Assembly (NCBI GenBank): GCA_003117195.1
Contig: BDSI01000065.1
Span: 168,723 to 232,722 of the forward strand
Length of the DNA: 64,000 nt
DNA from: Eudorina sp. 2006-703-Eu-15
Lineage: Eukaryota > Chlorophyta > Chlorophyceae > Chlamydomonadales > Volvocaceae
Direction of reading: 5' to 3'
Below are positions 1 to 12,714 of the stretch, piece after piece. The position numbers and the translations under genes were made by a program. Numbering within the stretch: position 1 is the stretch's first letter; each line of letters begins with the position of its first letter. The notes beneath the pieces were generated by a model. That model did not search any database. It was not told the DNA's origin and worked only from the letters and a program-made list of their open reading frames with translations.

Positions 1-206
1 ACCCACCCACCCACCCACCCACCCACCCACCCACCCACCCACCCATCCATCCATCCATCCATCCATCCATCCATCCATCCATCCATCCATCCATCCATCC
101 ATCCATCCATCCATCCATCCATCCATCCATCCATCCATCCATCCATCCATCCATCCATCCATCCATCCATCCATCCATCCATCCATCCATCCATCTATCC
201 ATCCAT
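1..206. repeat. Tetranucleotide microsatellite
   Basis: (ACCC)n over about 1-47 then (ATCC)n to about 206. It falls in a TRS120 intron, downstream of the exon ending at 402. The rest of 207-401 shows nothing recognisable. Confidence 0.97.
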
Positions 207-2120
207 GCAAATGAGGCGCGTCCCGGCAAACCGGCTGGCCGCAGCACAACAGTGGATAGCACGCATTGCACAAGCTGCCAGGAGCACGCAGCACATGGGC
301 AGCACGCAGCGCAGCCGTCACCAATGGAAACACGGTATAACCCCGCCAGGTCACGGTATTACCCCGGAAGCCCTTGGTTTTGGATCACCCTCCTGCCGTA
401 CCTTGACGAGGGGCAGCTGAGGCAGCACGTTGACGGTGACGGCGCGGCCGCCGCCGGCCGCCGCGGCCGAAGCCTTGCCAGCGGCGCCGCCGGCGCCCCC
501 GCCGCCGCCGCCGCCAGCACGCGCCGCCGCCGCGGCCAGGCGCTTCAGCGGCACTGTGAAGGGGATGTGCCACGTCACTCCCCAGGAGGTGACCTGTGAC
601 GTCACAGAATCGCCGGATGACGTCATCCGACATGATCATACTTCACGGCTTTGGGTGACCCATTTCAGGATTTTAGGAGATTGTACGGCGTGTACGTCAC
701 ATCGATACATTTTTAAGAGAAATCGCCCCCGGTTCTCACCGTGCAGCCCTCGATGCTGTACGTTCCCGGAAGCTGCGGCTTGCCGCACAACACCACACGC
801 TGCGGCCGGCCGTTGGGGCCCAGGACGAGGTTCAGAGAAGGTGTACGGAAGGCCTTGGCGGCGGCCGCCGCCGTGGAGGCGGCGGCGGCGGCGCTGATCG
901 CGTGCGGCAGCGGCGTCGCCGTACCGCTGGCGTGGGCGCTGCTGCCCGCGGCGGCGCCGCCGCCAGCACCAGCGGCGGCTGGCTGGCGGCCGCTGCTGCC
1001 CCGTACTAGCCCCGACGCACCGCCGCCGCCGCCGCCAGTAGCAGCACCACCGCCGCCACCGGTCGCTGCGGCGCCCGGCTGTAGCTGCCCGAGGTACTTG
1101 ACGTGCAGCTGTAGTTGGTCAATCTTGAGCGGTACGGCAAGAGGGTTGACCAAGTACACCTCCACACGCCCCTCATCGCTGCAGGCCTGGGCGGCGGTTG
1201 TTGGAGTTTGACGTCGGTAGTTGGGAGTTGCCAACGGGACCTCAATACAAAAAGTACATTTAATAAAACCCAGGTTAATGCAACCAAACGAATCGCCCAC
1301 ACACACAGCACGCCATATCTACAGCACAAAACAGTCCACACAACCCACACTTAGCAAAGACATCGTACACTTGTACAACAGCAGTCACGTATCCGTACTC
1401 ACCCAGTCAGGCGTGGCGGCCTCCCCAGCCTCCTGCTTGGCCTGCCGCTTGGCGGCGTAGGGGTTGAAGATGAACGGCCCCGCGCCGCCGCCCTTGCCTC
1501 GGCCCGCGCCGCCGCCTGCCGCGATGGCGCCCGCCGCCGTCAGCGTCAGAGGCGCCGGCTGTAGCGGCAGCGCGGCCGGCAGCAGGCGCTTGAGCTGCAC
1601 CTTCGGCCCCGGGCCCAGACCCGGCCGGGTTCGTTGCCGGGTGGACAGCATTGCGGAGGCCTGTACGGCACGGTACGAGACACAGGGAGGGCCGCGCGCG
1701 CGCGGGGGCGGGGGGAGCATACCTTGGGCCGTGAGGTCTACTGATAACCGGGCGGGTCGCGTGGCTGAGCTGGCTTGGGTGCCCCATCCATCCCCCATGC
1801 GTCAAATGGATCCAATTGAAGTACCGTACCGCGCCGTACCGCGCCGTACCGCACCCTACTTACGGTACCGTGTCCATACAGGAAAACAAAGTGCCCTGCC
1901 GACGTAGTCTTGCCAGCCAAGGGCCCATCGGGGGCCGCCCCACCTGGGCCAAGGTCTCCATCAGCGCCGCCTGGTACTGCGAAGTCAGGATGGGGTAGTG
2001 CTCCCTGCACGTCATACCGGATCCCGGATCCCGGATCCCGGAGCCGGAGCCGGAACCGGAACCGGAAGTGGGGAGTCGGGAATCGGTGACAAGGCGGACG
2101 TCGGGTCGACGGCACGGGGC

Positions 2121-2153
<33 letters not shown>

Positions 2154-5100
2154 GCAGCACGAGGGGCACCAGGGCGACAGGGAAGGTGGCGCGAAGGTGA
2201 GGGGCCCGCGAGCGAAGGAGGCGCCTAATGCTTGTCCGTCCAGGCGTGGCGGAGGTGGGCAGGTTGAGGCAGGCCAGGCCCATACCCCATAGCCTGCGAA
2301 ATAACTGCCGTACTGCACATGGACAGGTTTCCCAGGTGCATGTTCCGGTGTCCGTTCGTTGGGTCGCCACCTGTTGTTCCATCACGGCCCCTCGCCCCCG
2401 GCCCACCTGAGCAGAGCGGCGGCGGCCTCCCAGACCTCCGCGGGCGCGTGCGCTTGCTTGGCCGCCGTGAGGGTGGCCTGCAGGCGGCGGCATGTCCGTG
2501 GGGCGGCATGCCCGTCGGGCGGCTTGCAGACTTGAATCCGATAAATGCACGACTTATACATAAGAGCCTCCCGTGGGTTTATACAAGCACGTCCACACAC
2601 GAGTCGTTCTCGGGGCCCCCCGCCCCCGCCCTCTCCCGCCCGGCTCCCCCCCCCCGTCGTCGCCTCGCCTCCCTCCCTCACCTCCAGCACCACCGTCTGT
2701 ACGGCCTCCCAGCCCCGGCTGTGCGCCCCCCAGGTGGAGCGGTTGATGGCACGGCCGACGCTCCAGTGCACCCGGGGCAGGTCTTCCGGGTCCTGCGAGG
2801 TCGGAGCAGTCCCAGTCCCACTTCACCCGGAGCAGTCCCAGTCCCTCGTGTTCCCACGGAGAGGTGTGTGTTTCTTAGGCAGGCAGAGGTGTGTGGGGCC
2901 CTAGGTGCAGGCGAGCGGCGACCGTGCAAAGGCGGTGCTTGTGGCCATGGTTCCATGGACCATGTGACGTTGGCAGAGAGCTGCAGAGCAGGCCACACAG
3001 CAGGACAGGAGAGAGCGGATGCCCCCATCCACACACATGCACACGGTTCTGCTTATTCGCGGCTCAGCTTTTCTCCTTGCTAACACATGCACACCTGTCG
3101 GGCGGGTTCCTTTCCTAAACACATTCACACGACACCGCCATGTTTGTGACATGGCGCGGATTTGCCCTCTGCTGATCAGCCCCGCACCCAGAACCCAGTA
3201 GCCCGTAGCCCGTAGCCCGCCCGCAGGACCCCGCACCTGCGCCTGCGGGTCCTCCGGCGGCTCCAACGCCCGCACCGCGATCCTCAGCAGGTCGCCCTTC
3301 TCCGCCGAGAACGACCGCGCCTGCTCCATGGCGTGCCACAGCAGCAGCGTGCGCTTGCGGCCGCACCCCACCATGCCCAGCACCTGCGGGGACGGGCGGG
3401 GCGCGGGGGGTTCGCGGGAGGGGGGGGGAAATGCGCGAACGGTGGTTTGGTTTCGTGCGGGTTTTCGCGTGGGTGGACTTCGGGGGCGTCCATCGAGCCG
3501 CATGGCCGTGCCCCCGCGGTTGGGCAATCCGTCGGCCAACCCGTGCCGCCAGGCGGGCCGGTCGGCGATTCGGCGTCTCCGGAGGTGCAGGGTTTGAGTC
3601 ACCGGGAGCAGTCCCCCTCTCACCTTCTCACCCCCTCTCACCCTCATCAGCACACACGCACACACACACACACACACACACCTGCGCGGGTTGCATTTCT
3701 AAAAACACACGCACCTGCGCGCACTCCACGGTGGCCACCAGTCGGTCCTCCAGCACCGGAATGTACGGCAACAGGTCGGTCACCGCCGCCGTCAGCTCCG
3801 CCACCTCCCGCCGCGCGCCCGCGCCGCGCAGCCCCGCCACCAGCCTCGCGAGCTTCAGGTGCTGCTCGATCTGCGCCGCGTGACCGACCACCCGCGTGGC
3901 CACACCCGGTTAGAGAACGGCCCCAGCGCGACAGCCGCCAGCACCATCTCGCCTTGCAACCCCTCACCCGAAGCCAACTCGCGCCCCAACCCTCAAACCT
4001 TCGAGCCCTAGAACCCTGTGGCCAAGGGCCAGGCGGGTGCCCTGCGACCTGCGCTCCGACCGAATCGGTCCGCAACCTCCGTCCTTTGTCTGGCTGGGAG
4101 TTATCACAGCCAGGAAAGTGAGCTGCATCTCTGTCATCTTGGGTTTCGTTCTCGGCTTTCGTACTCCCTCACGTGACCTCCCTCCAGCCTGATGTGGCCG
4201 GGCTCTCCCGGCTGTGTTAGCTCCCAGCCACCCAATCCCTCACGCCGGCGCCCTCACTCAACTGCCCCCCGGGGCCCCCCCTCCCTGGCTCACGCACTCG
4301 CACCGCCCCAACCACCGCCCCACCCACCATGAGGGGCGCCACGCCGCCCTTTTTCTTGTAGGCGGCCCGGGCGTCGCTGAAGCACTCCCGTACCAGGGCC
4401 TCGGTGTCACTGGGGGGCCAAGGGGGAGGGGGGCGGCGAGCCGTGCGGGGTTGAACACCCACAAAACATCAAGCCCACAACGGACGGTCGGGCGCGTCGT
4501 CTAGGGGGGAGGTAAAAAGAAACAGACGGGGGGGAGATGCAGCGGAGGAGGAGAGGCGGCTGGGCAGCGGCGGCGTTGGAACCGGTGCCTCCGACGAGGC
4601 CAACGGATACATGCAGGTAAAGAGGTGCAGAGACCGTCTTGAGAAGCAGCAACGCAGCGCAGCCATAGTACAAGCCAGTACGACAGAGTACGGCGGGTAC
4701 GGCATTCCGCTCACCTCCGACGCAGGAGCTCCCACTTGGCGGGCGTCATGTAGCCTGGGTGGGGTTGGGTGGGGTGTGTTGGGGTTGGGGTTGGGGTTGG
4801 GATTGGGTTGGGGTTAGGACAGCCACGCAAGGCACAAAAGCGATGGGTGAGAGGATGAAAGAAAATCGAAGGCTTCGCACTCAAGGTATGTACACCACAA
4901 GACATGCTTCCAGGTTCCAGCTGATGCGTGGTTCCAGGTCCCAGGTGCCAGCTGCCAGCTGAGAACCCGACGCTGACCCAGATCGCCCCCTCCGCCCACC
5001 CCCTCACCCGAGCCGCTGCCGCCTCCACCGCCGCCCCGTGCGCCCTCTCGAACACGGCCGGTGGGCATCGGCTTGGCCCCGGCCCCGGCCTTGCCTCCGC

Positions 5101-8100
5101 CTCCGCCGCCCCCGGCCGCCGCCGGCCCCACGCCGCTGCCCGTGCTGCCACCGGTGTCGCCGGCAGACACGGCCTCCAGTCCGCCCGCCGGCCCCGGCCC
5201 CGACCCCGGGCCGGCCGGGGGACAGCTGATCACCTCGCACACGCGCGCGGTTGCGATGCCCTGTACGACAAACGCCCGCCGGCAGTCGCGGGAAGTTGGT
5301 CTGGATGCTTTTAACACATGCGGCGTTGTGGCCGAGGCCCCATGGAAAGCAAATCGAGCCTAGGGGGTATACATACGCACCCCGGTCGTGACAACGTGGC
5401 GCCTATCCCCTGGAGTGACTCCACACCTTCGCAAAACTGTGCACATCCTACACGCGCTGAAATAATATTAATGACGTGAGTTCCTTGTATAATCATGGTG
5501 CTGTAAGCAGCTAGGAGCGCCACGCACTAACCTTTCATAGCTGCATCTTTACCAACCGTGGGGCATTCTGAGCGCGCCGACAACACAAGGAGGCGCACAG
5601 CACCTGTTGTTTATTTATTCGTAAATCAACAAAACAGAGTAGGCGCAACCCGCCACCGCAGCTGCTGGCCGGGGCATCCATGACATGTGCTCCCCGGAGG
5701 ACAACCTCAGCCATATGGGGTCGCGGCGCACAAGGCGGCCTGGGTACCCGCTCCCCGCGGGAAGCAGGTGGACTGGTGGGGGCGGGAGACGGTGCACCAC
5801 GACGTGGAGGCTCGAGTGATGAGCCACAGCGCCATGACACGGCCGCTACAGCCCTGGCGGAAGCGAAAAAAGCAGGTTGATGGATACGAGTCGGGCGATG
5901 GGGACGACGAGGGCACCATGCAGCGGGAGGGTGTCCTAGTTCCGGCCAAGCAGATTGAGTCTCAGCAACCCGAGGCAAAGAACCAGCGGTTGACGGTTAT
6001 TATGTCACAACCCGCCAGTCGTCCAGAACACGGTTATCGATTGTCAACCGCTGGTTCTTTGCCTCGGGTTGCTGAGACTCACCGGCCCTGGGAACGCTTC
6101 CTGCCACCTAGCTGCTTGCATGGTATTCTTTGGCCTGCCCATCTGCTTGGCCGGAACTAGGACACCCTCCCGCTGCATGGTGCCCTCGTCGTCCCCATCG
6201 CCCGACTCGTATCCATCAACCTGCTTCTTTCGCTTATGCCAGGGCTGTAGCGGCCGTGTCACGGCGCTGTGGCTCATCACTCGAGCCTCCACGTCGTGGT
6301 GCACCGTCTCCCACCCCCACCAGTCCACCTGCTTCCCGCGGGGAGCGGGTACCCAGGCCGCCTGGTGCGCCGCGACCCCATATGGCTGACCGGGGAGCAC
6401 ATGTCATGGATGCCCCGGCCAGCAGCTGCGGTGGCGGGTTGCGCCTACTCTGTTTTGTTGATTTGCGAGTAAATAAACAACAGGTGCTGTGCGCCTCCTT
6501 GTGTTGTCGGCGCGGTCAGAATGCCCCACGGTTGGTAAAGATGCAGCTATGAAAGGTTAGTGCGTGGCGCTCCTAGCTGCTTACAGCACCATGATTATAC
6601 AAGGAACTCACGTCATTAATATTATTTCAGCGCGTGTAGGATGTGCACAGTTTTGCGAAGGTGTGGAGTCACTCCAGGGGAAGCGCCATATAGCGATATA
6701 GGCGTCACACAGGTGTCACGAGCGGGGTGCCATACATATAAATGTCGTCGTTCAAGGGATACATAAAACGTATCGTCGTTGGGAAGATTAACCAAATGAC
6801 GATGGCGGGCCCGCCACTAGAACGTCTGGAGGCACATGGGGTCCATACAGACGCCTAAATGTGTGCCGCGGAAGGAGTCGTACATGCCAGATCTCCCAAG
6901 GGTCAGACATTCCACCCTTCACGGCTTCGTCAGCAAAAAAACGTTGGCCAAGCCCTCTGCCGTACCTCCAATGCGACGCCGTACCACACCCAGTCGTTGC
7001 AGGCCTTGGAGATCTCCTGCGCCATCCTGCACGGCACCACACGACACAACAAGACCCGTCATACACGAAACGTGCCGCCCCGGACAGCCGGCGACAACGT
7101 ATGGAGAGCGGGGCTGCCCTGCGCGTGCTGCGTCTGACATCCCAGATTGCGATAGCTTGCTTGCCATCTGCTACTTACTCAGCATGTTTACTAACGAATG
7201 GATGATCATGGGTAAAAAAGAGCAGTTGCTGCCGCCGCTGTTGCCGCAGCCGCCGCGGTCATGCCCTTCCCCTCGCGCCGCCCAACATGTTACCTGTAGT
7301 GCTCCGCAGCGTCCCTGGGCGAGCCGCTCAACAGACACATGTCCCCCTTGCACTTGAGCAGCCGCCCCCGCCGCTGCTTCTCCCGCATCTCGCCATCCAC
7401 GGCGGCCAGCCGCTTCTGCATCTCGTCCAGTACGGCACTCGCGCCCGTGAACTCGGCTGCGCCGTACACGCCCGCCCGCGCGCCGCGGCGGCGACGGTGA
7501 CGATGATGGCAACGGCGACGGCACACGGCAGACGGCGGGTCCGGAGGGATAAGGCGCGGGCGCGGACCATCTTAAGGGGCCGCACAGGGAGCCGGACAAG
7601 CGCGCAGCCCTGCGGCGGCACACACATACCCCATGCTACCGTACCTCAAAACCCGGCGGGAACCGTACCTGCTGCCCCGCGGGTCGCACTTTGCACCACA
7701 CGTTCACTGACTCCATCCCCAACCACCGCAGCCGCAGCCGCAGACCAAACTCCAAGGATAATTATATTGTTTCCAGCATCGCTAGAACATTCCTACATTT
7801 GGTGACCGCCCTCGGCAGTCCATGCCCAACGGCGCGTCGCGCTCTAGATGCCGTATAAATGCCGTACCCAAGTCGTATCGGTCACGATAGGGGACACAGA
7901 GAAATTTCCCCTGACAGCGTGTACCACCTCCTGCACTCCCCACCCTTGGCCTCCGGGCATGTTTATGTTGCGCTTTACCTCCGAATCCAATCCCCGGCCC
8001 TCTTCCCTCACCCGAGTCCGCGTAGCCGCTGAGCTTCATGTGTGTCGGAGTGGCCGTCAGCATCCACTTCTCGAACTCTGCACCCGCACCGAGCAGCGCA

Positions 8101-11100
8101 CGACCAACCAAGGCACGCGGCCAAGCCCGGCGGGCGCACCCGACGACGGGGGCGGTCTGTGAGCTCGTGTAGGTCATGCTGGTCATCATACAGTTTCCAG
8201 ATGTCCTCGAAGGGCGAGCGCTCAACCCCACTGCCGGCGTGGGGTTTGCCCCCTAGCCGGGCCACTTGGCCGGCCTTGATGCCCCGATGCCGTGGATCCC
8301 CCGCGGGCGATCAGTCACCGCCCTGTCTGCCGCCCCGGACTACGATGGCCGCACCACGAGGAGGCAGACCCCGGGAGGAGCAGCCCAGGGGGGAGCAGCC
8401 CAGGGGGGAGCAGCCCAGGGGGGAGCAGCCCAAGGGGGAGCAGCCCAGGGGGGAGCAGCCCAGGGGGGAGCAGCCCAGGGGGGGAGCAGCCCAGGGGGGA
8501 GCAGCCCAGGGGGGAGCAGCCCAGGGGGGAGCAGCCCAGGGGGGAGCAGCCCAGGGGTGCCGATGTCCTGCCCACCTGTGAGCAGCGCCGCCGCCAGGTC
8601 ATGCATCCAGACCTCCAGGTGCTGCTCCAGGTGGGAGGGGCCGCCTGGGGGCGGGGCCGGTGGGTGAGGTGGGGGAGGGGAGGGGGCCGCCCGGAGGAGA
8701 TGACGCCGCGGCGAGGCAGACTGACAGAGAGACAGACTGGCAAGGTGGGGCTGACAGTGCACCACGGAAGGGGCACCTGCAGCTTCGTCCACGCTGGAGC
8801 TACATCCCCTGCTGCTACATCCCCTGCTGCTACATCCCCTGCTGCTACATCCCTTGCTGCTAATCCCCTGCTGCTACATCCCCGCCAGCTAAAGCACCCT
8901 TGGACACCCCCATCCGAGCATATATCCTTGCAGCCGGCGCCGGCCCCCCCGCCCCCCGCCCCCTCCTGGCGGCCGCAGCACCCGCCGCGGCCCGTCAGCC
9001 GACCGCCCGCCCGCCCGCACGCACGCGCCTGGCGGGAACATGACCAGGTCCGCCAGCTGCTGGCACTCGCGCTCCTGCCGGATGTGGTCCTCGGTGGGCT
9101 CGAACACGAAACACCGGGTCACGAACGCCTCGGGGTAGGACCTGGGCAGGTAGTAGGGAAAATAGGAAATTGGTGGACATTTGTCAAACTGGGCGGGCGG
9201 CGGCGCGGCGGGTGGCGCGCAGCGCGGGCGGAAGGGGGCAGCGGGCAGGCAGTCAAAGCTCAATGGACAAGGGGCGCAGCGGAGGGCTGAGGAGGCTGTG
9301 CGGAGGGACCGACCGCCGCGCCTCGACCAGCCGTGCCTAGAGGCCGCGGGGATGAGGGGATGCAGCGGACAGGGCCGCCCGTTCGGCCGCCCAAAGCAGT
9401 ATGGGGCGGGTCGTAGGGATCGACCTTTTGGGGGCGGAAAGCGCTGAAACCCTCAGTCGCTGCCTGCGCGGTGAATGTCCCTTGAATGTCCCTTGGCACT
9501 CGCACTGTTGCTGAAGCAGGAAAGAGCAGGAAAGGAAAAGAAAGGAAAGAGCAGGAAAGGAAAGGAAAGAGCAGGAAAGGAAAGGAAAGGAAAGGAAAAA
9601 GGGGATGCTGCGGGTGCCCCGCGCCGGTCACCCGTGTGCAATCTCACATGACGGGTCGCGGTCGGCCGCGGCCACCGCGGCGGCAGACGCCGCCGGAACG
9701 CCCGCGGCCCGCCGACCCGGGCGAGTTCAGTCCGACTCTCTCCCCCCCCCACACACACATACCTGCGGGCGGGCGGGTTCCATTTCTAAATACACATACC
9801 TGCAGATCTTCTTGAACTCGTCGTATGCCTGCGCGTGTGCATAACCACGTGCCGTACCGGACGCGGAGGTGGTTGGGGAAGGGAGCGACTCTGGAAGGGC
9901 GGGTGGATGGATGCTTCTGCTGCTGCTTCTGCTGCTTGGGTGTCAGAAGCGCTACCTGTCTGAAGTGCGAACGAAGCATCCTCACAGCCGTAGGTGAGCT
10001 TAGCAAGGCGTGGGCTGTGAGGTGCACGCCGCGGTGGCTAAAGGGTACAGCGCATCGGCACAAAATACATGGCTGCGCTGAATGCCAGAGAATACTATGA
10101 ATGAAAGTTATCTGGCGCGCGCACAAGAACGACAGGGACGCAGGACGAGGGGGAATTTGAACAGGCTGACACGGCGTGTCAGTTCTGGCGGCACGACATA
10201 TTGCCTGCCGTACCATCGTACCTGCTGTACACTTGCGCACATGGGGCAGTACACGACGCCCAGGATGCCCAGCACCTGTCGCCCGGGGTACAGGTCCGGC
10301 AGTCGAGTGCGGCGCCGGGCATCCTCCGACTGCAGCGCGGGGGCCCGCAAATGGACATTTCCGCCAGTTACCGGTAGCTGGAGGCTTTGGTAGGGGTTTG
10401 CGTCCGTGCCACAACGGCGTACAGTATCACACGATGATCCTTAGAACCCCGTCTGGCTTCCGCAGGCAGGCGCTGCTCAAGTCCCGACGGGCCGGGTATG
10501 GGAAATTGGTAGACATGTCAAACTGCGCTGCTGCCACGGGCGGGGGGGGGGTCGTCTCGCTGTCACGGAGGGGCTCGCTCCCTCGAGTTGAGTTGAGACG
10601 TGACAGGCGCACCGAGCGCCGTGCCGTTCCTGACCGGTTGGGGCAGCGCCGTCAGGGGCGCCGTCAGGGGCGACGCTCCGCGGTGTATGTACCGTCCCCG
10701 GGACGGCGCTGCCCCAACGGGGCCCCGGCGGCGACGGCGACTGATGAGTAAGACCGAAGTCCCCACAGACTGCCCAGCGAAGGGGACCGCCCCACATTCC
10801 GCCGGTTACCGGAGATATGGCGCTACGGCGATAACCCAGGCAAGCACGGCCGAGCAGCCACAAAACACACCACTGCCAACCCTCCTCTTCCCAACAGACA
10901 CTGTCTGGGGAAGGAAGGAAAACAGAGTCCGCCTCGCGCGCAGACAAGGACGCCATCGAAACAGCCCTCCCCAGCTTCACGCTACCTGCAGGAACTTGAG
11001 GTGCATGTAGGAGTTGGACCAGTCCATGAACTGGAAGGGCGGGCGGGTGGCCCCGGGCAGCCCCGCCAGGGCCGCCGCAGAGGCCTGCTGCGACACGGCG

Positions 11101-12714
11101 CTCTCCCGATAGAACGACCTGTGCGGTGTATGGCAGTTACAATGTACGTAGGTTGTACGACGGAGTACGGCGCATGTCGGACGCCTGCCCCGAGTGTTGG
11201 CGACACGGTGTGACCGACGGTCGTACCCACACACGGCAGCACCCCAAGCGAACGGCACCCGTCGTTAGATTTGCTGTCGATAGAGCTGCTTTTCGATAAA
11301 CCTGGTGCAGGGGCGTGAACACTACGCCCGCAAACCAAACAGCGGGTCTTCAAACTGCCGTACTGAAGTGCATGGGGGCCTCTCGTACTGCTATACTTTG
11401 GTACTACACCGTACGGCCCACCTTGTGGCTGACAACGACACATGATGGTACCTGTACCGCGGGGTGAAAGGTCGGGGCGGCGACCACACACACACACGCG
11501 GAGCGAACGCGCGGGGCCGTTAGCGCGGAAGGTAAGTGCGGAGAGCCCTACAGGGCCGTGGAGAGCAGTATGGCAGTTCACACGATGTCAAAAGCCCATG
11601 CCGTCGATTGGCAAGAGTTCATGACGATGCCGGCAGCAACCCTGCCTGCCGCCAACCCGTCGAATGGAATGGCATGATTCAGGGCGCTTCGTATCTGCCA
11701 CAGCCCCGCCCCGGGACCATCTATCAGTGCCCTCAGGCCCGCATCCGGTTATCCAAGAACCCTCCCACCTATCCCTATCACACACCCGAGCTCCCACCCA
11801 CGCGATAACCCACTGTCGGACTTGTTACCCGCTCTTACACCCACCGTCTCCCACCCGCCTTGCGTCGCAACTTCTGTATCCACCAGCTCAGCCACTCAAT
11901 CCGCCTCCAACCTACCCTACCAACCTCCCTCACTACCCACCCATACTACCCACCCACATCACCCACCCACCCACATCACACCACCCACCCACCGGTTGAT
12001 CAGCTCCAAGTACTCGTCCAGAACGTCCCGGGGTACGGGCCCCACAGGCAGTACAGCCTGTGCACGACAACGGCAAGCGCAAGGCCATACGTTGGGCGTG
12101 TGTTGGATGGCCGTTGGGAAAACCGCCGCGTGGCCGCGAGGGCTGAGGGGTGCCTCTGCTCGCTAGAGCTCGACTGTTCAACTGAGTGGCGCGTACAGGC
12201 CACGATGTCGCTTGAGGGCTTCGCGGCGACTCGGTTTGGTACACGCACCGGCACCAACAGGCGACTCGGTATGGCGATCCCTGCTTTCGGGTCCCTCTAC
12301 AAGGTAGCAGCAACAGGTGTGGCCATACCACCGCAAGGAAGCAACACCCGGCCTGGCGTCCCCCCAGTCTGGCGTCCCCCCGGTATGGCTGCACCCTGCG
12401 GTGTGGTTGAGGCTGTGAAATGAGCTGGGAAGCCCCCTAGGTGGCACTCGGCGTGCCCCTGCCAGCGCACCGCACAACGGAGGCCCAAAGTTCTAGCGCA
12501 CGTCACAAGCGGCCCGCGCTAGGCGCATAGTCGCAGTGGACCATGTGCCAGGCGATGGTCGGTGCGTTTCGGCACTGTAGCCACTTGTGGGATATTGGAC
12601 GCCGGTAAGTTTGCTGGTCCAGTCAAACAAGGATCGCAAGCCCACATATCTCACCACTCGAATCTCGCCGGCTGTAAGCAAGCTCACGCCCTGGTCGATA
12701 GTCCTCCCCGCCAT
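1..12714 (-). CDS. TRS120: TRAPP complex subunit TRS120/TRAPPC9, 3'-truncated by window edge
   Basis: Large TRAPPII subunit, a tethering and Rab-activating complex at the Golgi/trans-Golgi network. Exons (minus): 12655-12714, 11993-12057, 10986-11118, 10222-10329, 9800-9828, 9021-9141, 8576-8624, 8012-8077, 7294-7456, 6966-7026, 5008-5260, 4715-4754, 4328-4409, 3715-3870, 3237-3383, 2682-2792, 2407-2477, 1944-2004, 1403-1660, 740-1186, 402-593: 891 codons with consistent phases, continuing past the left edge. Family landmarks in order: AVLPVGPVP near the N-terminus, [106 protein letters not shown] and the Ig-like segment [13 protein letters not shown]. These follow the order of plant TRS120. 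The ATG at 12714 sits in a good context and its exon ends at a GTGAGA donor. About ten residues present in plant TRS120 are missing between exons 2 and 3, so a small exon may have been missed. Seen: motifs and splice sites. Known: the TRS120 role. Inferred: exact exon ends. Confidence 0.9.
2121..2160. repeat. CAG trinucleotide run in a TRS120 intron
   Basis: About thirteen CAG-type triplets, with one CAA, in the intron between exons 1944-2004 and 2407-2477. It is not in the coding frame. Confidence 0.9.
3681..3714 (-). repeat. Dispersed (CA)n-linked motif at a TRS120 donor
   Basis: A (CA)n run (3651-3680) followed by CCTGCGCGGGTTGCATTTCT and AAAAACACAC. On the minus strand it starts exactly at the donor of exon 3715-3870. 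Related copies lie at 3099-3120, 9761-9799, 14831-14860, 48101-48130 and 49502-49530. Confidence 0.8.
4756..4818. repeat. GGGGTT-rich tandem repeat
   Basis: Imperfect repeats of GGGGTT/GGGTTG directly beside the small TRS120 exon at 4715-4754. The repeat supplies the polypyrimidine tract of that exon's acceptor on the minus strand. It does not match the Chlamydomonas telomere repeat TTTTAGGG. Confidence 0.8.
5368..6741. mobile_element. Foldback (inverted-repeat) element inside a TRS120 intron
   Basis: Two long inverted arms, about 5368-5994 and 6046-6741, are near-identical when one is reverse-complemented; a ~50-bp centre (5995-6045) separates them. The right arm carries an extra ~60-bp segment near 6082-6140 with no partner, and the left arm has a few extra bases near 5700. 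The outer ends read about TATACATACGCACCCC on the left and, in reverse complement, TATATGTATGGCACCCC on the right. Each arm holds the same reading frame running toward the centre (plus strand 5687-5955, minus strand 6400-6140), with the shared segments [18 protein letters not shown] and [18 protein letters not shown]. This looks like an inverted duplication of one end of a DNA transposon, inside the 5261-6965 intron. No target-site duplication is obvious. Confidence 0.85.
8374..8556. repeat. 15-bp GC-rich minisatellite
   Basis: About twelve copies of GGGAGCAGCCCAGGG, one with an extra G, in the intron between TRS120 exons 8012-8077 and 8576-8624. Its end is only about 20 bp from the donor of the 49-nt exon. 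Confidence 0.95.
8799..8884. repeat. Second 15-bp minisatellite
   Basis: About five copies of GCTACATCCCCTGCT, in the TRS120 intron between exons 8576-8624 and 9021-9141. The unit sequence is unrelated to the neighbouring minisatellite. Confidence 0.9.
9522..9600. repeat. AGGAAAGGAAAG purine repeat
   Basis: Polypurine tract with GGAAA and GAGCAGGAAA units in the TRS120 intron between exons 9021-9141 and 9800-9828. Confidence 0.9.
9761..9799 (-). repeat. Dispersed (CA)n-linked motif at a TRS120 donor, second copy
   Basis: Same motif family as 3681-3714 (GCGGGTTCCATTTCTAAATA between CA-rich flanks). It again abuts a donor, that of the 29-nt exon 9800-9828. Confidence 0.8.

Noticed and set aside
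4756..4818. Interstitial telomere repeat
   Set aside because: GGGGTT units do not match TTTTAGGG or TTAGGG and the tract is short and imperfect.
8374..8556. CRISPR-like array
   Set aside because: Uniform 15-bp tandem units with no spacers, inside an intron of a eukaryotic gene.
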